A DNA stretch of 64,000 nt. It comes from Monocercomonoides exilis. Its lineage: Eukaryota > Preaxostyla > Oxymonadida > Polymastigidae. The stretch is from assembly GCA_001643675.2 (NCBI GenBank), contig LSRY02000025.1, positions 746,001-810,000 of the forward strand, given 5' to 3'. The position numbers were made by a program, and so were the translations under genes. Under the pieces are notes generated by a model. It had not been told where the DNA came from. It worked only from the letters and a program-made list of their open reading frames with translations, and did no database searches. Positions 10,901 to 18,330 of the stretch are shown piece by piece; the first letter of the stretch is position 1, and the number at the start of each line of letters is the position of its first letter.

Positions 10901-12845
10901 GCACACCATTCTGAACATTGATCAGCTCTGTTGTGAATGCTGTTTCTGTTGATTGTCCACTTCCCGTTGAAATGTTCAGTCTGCTCACATACATCTCTCC
11001 TGCTCCAGAAATCTCAAACAGCCTTGACCCACGGTTATTCGGATGAATAAAGTCATGCACAAGAACAAAGTCTCTCACAGTCAATGTGCCTGTCGAGACA
11101 GCAAAAAGAGACAACCCAGCTGCTTCAAATTCTGTCTGCACTGTTGTGCTCAAACCACTCTGGCCATATATTGTGAAAGAGTTTGTGCCACAATCCACAC
11201 TTTTGGTTTCTGTAATCGTTCCTGTGAGTATCTGGACATCCTTCACAACATCCGGGATCAGCTGGGTGAGGCAATGGCTGATGGTGCCACATGGATGAGT
11301 CTCATTAATTCCGCATGCATATGTGTCTTTTGCATTTGGTTTGGTTAACACTGAGGAGACATATCTGATTCTTCCCCCATTGTTCGGAAGCCACTCGCTT
11401 TTGTCACCGTCTGCATAATATCTATTTCCATCTGTTCTTGTTGAATAACACCAAGCAATTTGAGAATTTGTGGGGTTGTCACTAACTAAAATATCATTTC
11501 CTCTAGGAGCACTGTTGTTATGAAAAAAACAAAACCATAAAAGGTTTCCATTATATCTACTTGCATTGATAATCACACCTCCACCATCACGAGCTGAATA
11601 ACATCCTTGTAAAAGGCAATTATGAGAAACAATTTTGTCAATTGGATGCCAATTAAAATAACCTCCCCCTCCTGAACTGTCTATGTTATTACAACAACAA
11701 TTATAGAAAAAGCAATTTAAAATGCAATCTTTTGTTTTCAATGATTTTGAAGTCAAAACGCCAAGTCCTCCACCATCATTTCCTGACCATCCATCTTTAA
11801 ACAAACAATTATCAACAAGGACTTGGACAGACATTTCTTCTATTTCCGCGCCAGCCCCTCCAAGATCTTTGGATGAAACACAGTAACACTCAACAAATGT
11901 GGAATGCTTAACAGTGCATTCCGCAATTTTCAAAGCATATATCCCCCCTCCTCTTGTTGAAGTTGCGTTGCATTTCATAAAGGATGAATTCTCAACTGTC
12001 AGTGTTGCACTCGAATTGCCATAAACATAAAGTGCTCCTCCGCATGAAGCATCGCATTCGATCCATTCAGCGTTTTTGAAGTTCTGTGTCTGGGTGGTTG
12101 TCAGTCTATCAGTGTTTTTCATTCTCGAATCAACCCTTTTATTGTGGAGGAATGTGCAATTGTTGCACAAAAATGAACCAGATCCTTCTGTTCCACTCGC
12201 AATCCCTCCCTCAAGCACATTCATCGATCTTTTAACATCACAATCCTCCATTGAACTCCTCTTCATCAATGTCATTTTTCCAGTTTGCATTGTCTCTGTT
12301 TCACAATATTTATTTGTGATATTCGCAAATTTGCAGTTTTGGATTCCTTCAAAACTTCCTGAACCATCTCTCAAAAAACTGCCTCCATTCTCGCAAAACA
12401 CAACATCCTCAAACTCACTGTTTCTTACAAACAACAAAGACAAATCACCTCCTTCCATCTTCACCACACTCCCCATCATTCCACATTCCTGACCATTATC
12501 AATACCTAAAGTCGTGTTTATCAGCCAGCATGTCCCTCCATTCCTCACATAATTCCCATTCCACTCATTGTTTCTCGCAAACACACTTCCCTCAACCTGC
12601 AGCAATGATCTTGCTCTTATTTCAATCATCACACAATCTTCTGGCTTTTCAAGCAACATCCCCTTCAATTCAACTGATGAGTTGTATATTTCGCAGAACG
12701 TACGAACAACACTTCCCCTCTCCAAAATACCACTCTTCTCCATCCCACGAGCATTGAAAGCATCATATTCATTTCTCAATCTATCATTTCTGTCTTTGCC
12801 ACAAATTGTTGACAACAGGCACACAAGAAAAAGGAAGGGAATCAT
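4998..12845 (-). CDS. giant beta-helix surface receptor with pseudokinase tail, copy 1
   Basis: A single-exon gene of 2,615 residues. The ATG at 12845 is followed by a signal peptide (MIPFLFLVCLLSTICG). The extracellular part, to about residue 2150, is built of short right-handed beta-helix coils with many N/C/S-G-G motifs such as GGGIYALK and NCTFLHN. It is punctuated by four Cys-Gly...Pro-Cys modules near residues 510, 855, 1205 and 1590 (for example CGINETHPCGTIS and CGEFGKPCESL). One membrane helix lies at about 2152-2180, followed by basic residues. The cytoplasmic part keeps kinase C-lobe marks (RWKAPE, FSIGMMLWECL, IANGERP) but lacks a glycine loop. LANLSPHIVLF stands where HRDLKPxN should be, so the catalytic Asp is missing. 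It is most likely a type I surface protein with a pseudokinase, perhaps for recognition or adhesion (inference). A paralogue lies at 49556-58794. A GC-rich block (about 6450-8240) contrasts with the rest of the gene. Confidence 0.85.
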   Translation of the reverse strand: MIPFLFLVCLLSTICGKDRNDRLRNEYDAFNARGMEKSGILERGSVVRTFCEIYNSSVELKGMLLEKPEDCVMIEIRARSLLQVEGSVFARNNEWNGNYVRNGGTCWLINTTLGIDNGQECGMMGSVVKMEGGDLSLLFVRNSEFEDVVFCENGGSFLRDGSGSFEGIQNCKFANITNKYCETETMQTGKMTLMKRSSMEDCDVKRSMNVLEGGIASGTEGSGSFLCNNCTFLHNKRVDSRMKNTDRLTTTQTQNFKNAEWIECDASCGGALYVYGNSSATLTVENSSFMKCNATSTRGGGIYALKIAECTVKHSTFVECYCVSSKDLGGAGAEIEEMSVQVLVDNCLFKDGWSGNDGGGLGVLTSKSLKTKDCILNCFFYNCCCNNIDSSGGGGYFNWHPIDKIVSHNCLLQGCYSARDGGGVIINASRYNGNLLWFCFFHNNSAPRGNDILVSDNPTNSQIAWCYSTRTDGNRYYADGDKSEWLPNNGGRIRYVSSVLTKPNAKDTYACGINETHPCGTISHCLTQLIPDVVKDVQILTGTITETKSVDCGTNSFTIYGQSGLSTTVQTEFEAAGLSLFAVSTGTLTVRDFVLVHDFIHPNNRGSRLFEISGAGEMYVSRLNISTGSGQSTETAFTTELINVQNGVLQMDNVNWAKTISTTSLFSLSSTNEISLTLSECAFDGIERTNSEAAVISFSNDKINIKLNSCSFSGCGSTGSENGGSMMLCAGVENEVKVSGGSFNGCFCSASNGLGGGILLRLSTGSPNILISSSFGTNTAKWGNDIFVISPDLEETAKSQKITCVTDSLDSFDKVRGYDNGNTTVAIPLCIYLLPTPEEICVSNTEASDHSHCGIVKFPCLTIKHSLTRQTETKKVAVSGMIMMADELAFANQNHEIRGNDDESGWTVSDSSATSNSAMLTTSVETELSKLIFSLPSSFSSHSTFISSSSSSLTLFQCSLTLQDSSSELVSLFLSIASGILTIDSFSASSITLSGNPLISLTGSITKAELMSNQWLSMTNCTFTEIERTAGSGGCVSIDNSNDENSNGEINIEECVFDGCSVLADGSRGGAMFSQLKGNTQLNIISCTFIGCTAPTGEEKPGFGGGMALKLIDDYSLFAISSPVFGTEKPNVARYGNDLFVESSNLTKSITNASLPFVSENLNDISLDSMRGFDGNDTTNAIPLVYFWIALGSEIFVGGEGKDMGACGFSDCPCLSIDYSLDRLSEGNERNISIVEKAILQKCVDLSGAAIKSDNSLICSLECLASLEGSEKAAMKIQGITNFELICFVIPSSFASGVNYLMDVGSSDALLTVKDCSFTKMEESREEIISYGLIKADGGTVQLELVTMQSLSFSKDVISVLSSTILNIKNLTMKNVDLDGARGLSISKNSRRERNAVEQDVVIEWSVFEEVTQNTTADIPVIRNDNDVEPLKMVIRNTTMKKCGGTRCGKGGAIFALLNEGGHLDCLFCTISECFCSTTGRGGWLFLECTSTAEQPLKFMLSNITFKDNSAFRGRDVYVRCHSIETQIADEQFLLDFRAPFVKDLAIWGCTTDSFVGEVDLLLRVVKYQSETIFVSSAADNHEDSKQCGEFGKPCESLNEGVQHIVPSQYSQLLVSLQTAICAPCSAASVSIRSLESPSSALVHLDTPIQHCPAILATSANVRIECLDFLFSQSFSHTGSAVVCHTDGHLLLSFVQFASSAASSATSPTTSPAAHPVLLNSSLLAIEGGHLTVDNCSVLHLAFALPPFLLSAADRVALANISLQHLQLSASAFEFRQCQSASAHSVAAEHLVFSQGSILCLPATATSTGDIAFSGSSFRNCTSTRSSTSTSTSTSFGSSVLSASSPSAHISLSNFTCSQCGPSSGNDADEPAQQGSVVSVSNAADLSLAMCVFEGAPTGTAASANGNRNRNSADSICSWNASLVHLCNTTAAISDLTVANASDGALSVSGGTVRMDDAKFVGNSPSARSSPSASSYPSARRNIACSDGASLTLASVKGGDGAKDNTSLWILDSGCTLAGIPRHRLSPFFIPTLHSAHEAGNEAEATSEVTIRFQGELLLPCNLSFRLATTIGTEELLHRYEFDAKGLVSEKEAFGEIQGSILREAPAEAEVSVCLLFGNADAPSATEPFILKNASEAKNGDEKLVEGGKEGKSYWLLVVIVLVVMFLIAFIGFILFVIRWRNMKNEAEDLREIVNNNIRKDPKAFEMVTMEMSPEEQWRRAEMEAEKKNEERIKKRAYDTNMQHSESSEHLLSESGSTEYILGRDSDKIPEWVLEKVEEEETRKRTPSPSISSTSTTSTTDSDTTFVRGDDLCPTTSSMSNLVDAMACSSPHEKLIVDLRDSLFMLLHGRNEKKEMEIGSLQQREQTAAQILFWVANGALHSFDEMENPLSSLANLSPHIVLFSEHMVICIVMHSDLLSDDDSDSSSISSSTVVTYASDDDDERDSLPSSAFEEEDSFKKECLRWKAPELLINKKMGAMKESVVFSIGMMLWECLTLQIPFGECEAEVAGQKIANGERPDMAAVRDSSFYELVKLAVSEKPGARPILSDLKREFIQRFPAGAVILTMSDAVTYKEGSQENSEVEQSGSLASSEIIFINSQKHSQLNELRNDQHQS

Positions 12846-13064
12846 TGTTTCAATGACGATTATGGGTTCATGATCCCATATTTGTGATTATATCCCATTA
12901 TCTTTCCAAATGTCAAAAAATATTATTTCTTGCTCCACTTCCATTTTCTGGCTCAAATTTTCTTCTTTTATTAACATTTTTCATATTCATTTAATTGTAA
13001 ATATTAATTCCGAGAAACTGCCTTCTTCAATTGATTTCTTCTTTTTTCTTCAATATTTTTGAAT

Positions 13065-14204
13065 TTAATCTTTCCCAATAAATTCTGTTTGAATGGACTG
13101 CCTCATCCACTCAGCCACTTTTTCATCTTCCTCAATCTTCATTAAAATGTTGGCTTTTATCTGATATCTTTATATTTTCTTCACTTTATTTCAAAGATTC
13201 CTGAAAATACAAATGGAGGAAAAAAATATCAAAAAATGAAAAGAAATAAATATTTAAATACCAAGATATAAATCTGGCCATTCTAATGCTGTACATGATT
13301 GCTTTTGCTTCATTGAATAATATTGCTTCAACTCTTCATCGTGCCTCCAAATCCTCCTTTTCTGGCGCATCTTTCCATGGAATTTCTTTTTTTCTTTTTT
13401 TCAAAAGAGAAATTGATTTTGATTCACTATCCTCTGTTCTTTCTCTTTTCTGATTTTTCTTCTTTTGTTCCTTCAAATGATCTTGCTTTGCTCTCTTCTA
13501 TTTCTTATCAACTGTTTTTCAGGATTTCTTCTTCTTTGATGCATTCAATATTTTCTGTCAATTTTTGAATTTTGCTGATGATTCAAATTTATTGTTTATT
13601 GTTAAATCAATCTCGATTCAGAGCAATCTCGCAAATATTCCAATGAAATTCTACCTTTTTCAGATATTTTCCTGCTCCTTCAAAAATGCCTCAATTCAGA
13701 CTTTCCTTGCTTTATTGAACATTAACTGTTGCTTTTTGATGAATAAGAGGAGATTTGGAGATTGCTCAATCATAGAAATTGCTCTTTCCATAAAAAAAAA
13801 AATGTTTTTCATATTTCCATTTTCGCTATTGAGTTGTTATGTTATTCACATCTTTGTTCTACCAATGGATTGTTGGAGAGTTTCTGTGATTAATAATCAA
13901 AATAATCCATTTTTTGATAGTTGAACAAAATGTTCCAATAAGCAAATTTCAAAAATTATTTTCACAAAAGAAATACGCAAACCTCCAATTCCTTTGGCAT
14001 TTCTATTATTGAAGCTCTGGGATCTGTTTTTCCTTCAGATTCCGAGTCTGGAGAAACTTTCATTTCTTTTGCATTTTCAGGCCGAATCTCAGTTCTTTGA
14101 GGCAATTGAAATTGACCAAAAAGAAATTCCTCTAAAAACCAATATTTACGCAAAACATGAAAAAATTGCTCAGATATCACTTGAAATGACATTGAATGAA
14201 TCAT
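13065..14204 (-). pseudogene. unassigned minus-strand exons or gene relic
   Basis: Three patches look like coding exons on the minus strand. The first, at 14204-14000, contains FLFGQFQLPQRTEIRPENAK and runs into a GTTTGCG donor-like site. The second, at about 13380-13268, reads MRQKRRIWRHDEELKQYYSM and ends near a GTATTT. The third, at 13160-13065, follows a CAG acceptor and encodes ILMKIEEDEKVAEWMRQSIQ up to a TAA stop. The DNA between them has stops in all frames. Exon phases do not join cleanly in my reading, so this may be an intron-rich gene with missed microexons or a decayed gene. No family is recognised; the last patch is amphipathic and charged, like a coiled-coil C-terminus. Confidence 0.35.
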
Positions 14205-14254
14205 TTTTCAAAATTATGCCATTCAGTCATTGGTATCAAAAGGTTTTGGTATAA

Positions 14255-15193
14255 AAGTGGAATTTCTTCAAAAAACAAATTGTTGAACAGGAATGAAAAT
14301 GTATAAAAACAGCTATACTTCATCTACCTTCAAAACAAGTCATTTTCTGTTGGCATCAATAACTGAAGCAAACTGGAAATTCCCATTTCAATTCCACAAA
14401 AAATGTGTGGTAAATGATTTATTATGTTAGCTTATCCTTGATATATGACTTAATGAATTCATAAAACTCCTGAAAACGGAAAAGAAAAAGTGCAGGAATC
14501 TTAATGTTATTATGGGGTGTTGAAGAAAATATGGTACAAAATTTTTTTGCTTTGTGAATGTTGTTCTGCACAGTTATTTCAAGATTTTTATCAACTTTAA
14601 TATATTAATATATTTTATTTTGCAGAGAATGTCAGTTTTATTCATAAAATATTGTTCAAAATGCACGGAACAAGTCATAGAATTTTTCAAAAATGAAAGA
14701 ATTCTGTCACATATGTGGAATTATTTTTTCATTAGTGATAAAAACATAGATTTGTTCCAAACTTTTGCTACCATTTTATCATTATAAGTCTTTCATTCTC
14801 ATGCAAAAAATAATGAAGAAAAATACAAAAATGGAGAAAAATAATAGAAAATATTGAGTGGAACAAAATTCATAAAGCAAATAATTTCGTCCCATATGTG
14901 AAGTGGAAGATAAAAAAATAAAAAAGAATCATGAACATCATCAATTGAAATGAAAAAGAAAAACATGAAATGCAATGCATTCATCAACATGAAATGACAA
15001 GTCGCTCTTATAACAGAACTTGAGCAAGAAGAAAAGAAAGATACGTAAGTTGAACAGTCTTTGCGTTTTTCATTTGAAATGATGAGAATAAAGGATTATT
15101 AAATAAGGCAGTTACAAATATTTAATCATGACAAATCTTTTTAAAATTATATAGCCATTTCTTTCATTTTAATAAGTTTAGTTTGTTCTAATT
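14255..15193. other. intergenic region without recognised content
   Basis: AT-rich DNA with only short hydrophobic or Lys-rich open frames. No splice-supported exon, RNA gene or repeat is apparent. Confidence 0.55.
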
Positions 15194-15523
15194 CTATTCT
15201 TTCAATTGCTTTACCCATTTTTTTTTCTCTTCTCCTTCAAGAGCTTCCTTTATGCTTTCTTTTCCCATATTGTTTCTGTTATTTCCAGCTTTATCGTCAG
15301 TTGTAATTTCACAGCCATCAGTTTCACCTTTGATTTCAGCTTCAATTCAATCCGTTTCTTTATCTTTAGATTTCTCTCTCTCTCTCTTTTTATCTCTCTT
15401 TCTCTGCTCTTTCACAGAAGAGTCCAATCTTCCTTCAGTTGCAGATATCAACTTCTTCAACGATTCCAGCCGAAACCCGTGCAATTGGCTCAATTCATCC
15501 AAAGCAGAACGAACTGACTGCTG
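15194..15523 (-). pseudogene. coding-like tail downstream of the kinesin stop
   Basis: Directly after the kinesin TAA (15526-15524) the same frame continues for 110 codons as charged, coiled-coil-like sequence (for example VRSALDELSQLHGFRLESLK). It is interrupted by one TGA and ends at TAG (15196-15194). The join across the TAA is smooth in composition, as if a CAA codon had become TAA. It may be a decayed C-terminal extension of the kinesin, an unspliced 3' exon region, or chance purine-rich sequence. Confidence 0.4.
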
Positions 15524-18159
15524 TTAAGGCTGAATCTGTGCTGCCAATGAGCTCAGATCATCCACAGCTTTTCCACAACAACAACAAGAAGAAGATGATG
15601 ATGATGCAGCTTCTTGCGATCCACTCACTGGAAATTCATTGTCTGTTTTCTCGTTCGTGTCTCTTTCATTATTCTCTCGATGCTTGCTAATTATTTTGCC
15701 AATTGAAGTTATGCCCATCTTCATCTCTTTCACTGCCTCGTCAATGCTGTGTTTCGCAGCTTTCTCCTCCTCGTCATTTTCTTCCATCATTTTCTTCAAA
15801 GTTATTTGAGATTCTTCAACTTCTTTTAATTTGTCGTTTTGTTCGCTTATAACTTTCAGCATTTCGTCAAAATGCCTCTCAGCTTCGCTTTGCATCTCTT
15901 TCCCTCTTTTAACCATCAAATCACTTTGTTCTTTTGAGACACAATTCGAGTTCTGATTATTGAAAATATCAACATACGAGTCAATCGACTGGGGAATCAA
16001 TGTTTCTTTTGCCCACTTCAAAAATGCAACTGCCTTCTGAAAATCTGTTTCCTGCTGAATAACCTTGCGTCTCTTTTCCGCCTGCTCTTCCCAATTCACC
16101 AGTGTCGCTAAGAACTTCTCTCCAATTTCCCTCTTTTTGTTTGCTTCTTCAGAAAGAAGCTCCTCTTTTTGCTTTTTTTCTGTTATCACTTCGAGATATC
16201 TTTTGTGGAGTTTCTCTTTTTCTCTCAGCAACTCATCAGACTCCTGAGCCAGTTTCTTCTTCTCATTCGACAATTTCTCATTTTCCTCTTTCAACATCTT
16301 GTTTTCTTCTATTCCGAGCTTTTTTTCTTTTTCTAATTCTTCTATCTTCTTTTCCATCTTCTCTATGATGCAACACTTTTCGTTGATCTCTTCTTTTTTC
16401 GACTTCTGCTCTTCTTCTAATTTATCTTTCATATTCTTCAGCTTCTCCTTTATATCCTTTTCCCACGCCGCTAGTGCCTTATCTACGGTATCTTCCAAAC
16501 ATTTCAATTTCTGCATTATTTCTTCTTTCCAAACATCAACTTTTTCTGACGAATGTTTCGCATCTTCAACACAGTCTCCCAACGCCTTCAGATCCTCTTC
16601 AGACACAAAGCAGCCTCCGTCGCGCTCGATCTGCTGCTGCAAGTCCTTCTTCAGCCTCTGGATCTCTGCCTGCATCCCTTTGATGATGGATGTTGTTGTC
16701 AGTGACACATTGATTTTCGGCTTGTTTCGTATCGACTTTGTTCGAGTCGCAAAGGCCAGAGTTGAGCGCGAGTGCTCCGCATTGGCTTCTGACAAGTCAA
16801 TCGTTGCTATCATCAGCGTTTTCCCGTTCCCGCCCAATGAGTTCTGCAGCAGTCGAGTCAGATTTGATTCGCGATATGGAATGTACGGGTCGTTATTCTG
16901 CAATGCTGTAATCACCTTGCTGAGTGTGAGCATCGATTGGTTGATTGACCCTGCCTCTTTTTGGTTCTGCCAGTCATATTTCGCTTTTCCAGCGCCTTCA
17001 GAGCCAGCGAGATCAACAAAATTTATTTTGCCTGTAATCACTTCTTCAGAGTCTTTGTCTTTTTTTACAACTACCAAGACATTTATTGTGAAAATGGCAT
17101 GAGAGCGTGAAGAACGGTCGTTGAATACAGTGCCTGCGGTTGATCGTTTCACACAACCTTCTTTGAACCAGAATAAAGCCTCTTCAAGATTATTCACAAC
17201 CTCCCCTCGCAGTCCTTGCACAACAACTTCGCCGCTTAGATTATAAATGATACTGAGCTTTTTGTCTGACTTACCCCTTGGCAATTGTGAAGAGGACCCA
17301 GAAGCAGATGAAGCAGATGAAGAAGATGTCAGCGTTGAAGATTTTGATGTGGGCTTTTGTTCATCAACGAGCAGATCACTTAAAAGTTCATTGTAAATTT
17401 CGACATTTGAAACAGTAATTTGATAGTCAACCACTTCCTTTCCTCCAAACAATGATTGTTCGAATCGTGGAATTTGTACACTTTTCACAGCTTTGGAAAA
17501 AGAATCTGCTATCGCATGCTTTGCCAATGGTTGATGATATTCGTTAATTTGAAGTTCTGTTGAACGCTTCCTTGGACACACTCGCTGCAATATTGTAAAA
17601 ATGTAATGTAATGTTCTTGGAATAAGTCCAATTGCAATTGGATCTAAGCCACCGCTATCTGTATGCTTTCCTTCAATCGTGTATGTTTTTCCGCTTCCCG
17701 TTTGGCCAAATGCAAAAACAGCACAATCATAGCCAGAGAAGCATTCATTAACAATTGGAAGAACCTTCATTAAATTTAATAAATGCAATAAATATATCAA
17801 ACTCATTGCAATGCTCAATAATACGGAAACATACTGCTTTGCTAAATATTATTTCTTGATTTGTACTCGGAGAGAATACTTGATCGAAAGAGTAAGTGAA
17901 TGAAGTTTGCTCTTGTGAATGCTTCGATGATTTTGCCTGAGCAATACATGGAATTGTTACACAATTATCGCCAATGACTAAAAATTCGTGCTCTTCATCT
18001 TGGAGAGGTCTTTCACATAACGGAAAAAAAGATTATTTGTTATAATTCGAATATAATGACAAAAAAAGCATGTACATACCTTGCTCGAACGGCCACTTTC
18101 ACATTATCTTTTAACAAAAGCGCCCTTTGAGAGGCATCATGTTTTTCACTTGATTTCAT
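15524..18159 (-). CDS. N-terminal-motor kinesin
   Basis: A microtubule motor ATPase in three exons (18159-18080, 18009-17835 and 17764-15524), 831 residues when spliced. Phases agree at both introns (AAG|GTATG and GCA|GTATG donors). Exon 1 gives NVKVAVRAR, the first motor strand, and exon 2 carries SFTYSFDQVF. Exon 3 contains the P-loop GQTGSGKT (about residue 105), switch I DRSSRSH (about 303), switch II DLAGSE (about 336) and YRESNLTRLLQ. The motor has a Ser-rich insertion (about residues 225-250). A neck near FATRTKSIRNK is followed by about 330 residues of coiled coil and a short CCCC cluster near the C-terminus. The motor is N-terminal; the family was not assigned. It is divergent from MCMBP with only 171 bp between start codons. 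Coding-like sequence continues past the stop. Confidence 0.88.
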
Positions 18160-18330
18160 GAATAATTATGATTTTTCAAATTTGAAAAAATTATGAAGGG
18201 ATTTCAAATTTCAAAAAATAATGAAAATGCATATTAAATTATTGAGTTTAGTAATATATAACACAAAAATTTTTTGGAATAACCCATATTTATTTTAGTC
18301 GTCTGGAATTAAAAATTGTTTTGTTTGAAA
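18160..18330. promoter_or_regulatory. shared divergent promoter region, kinesin / MCMBP
   Basis: A 171 bp AT-rich gap separates the two start codons, which face away from each other. It must hold both 5' untranslated leaders and any core promoter elements. No motif could be named with confidence. Confidence 0.4.

Noticed and set aside
15194-15526. Non-standard code with TAA/TAG as Gln, as in Streblomastix
   Set aside because: RPS29, TXNDC9 and the methyltransferase all end at TAA at the expected length, and several-kb frames use only CAA/CAG for Gln. One kinesin case is not enough.
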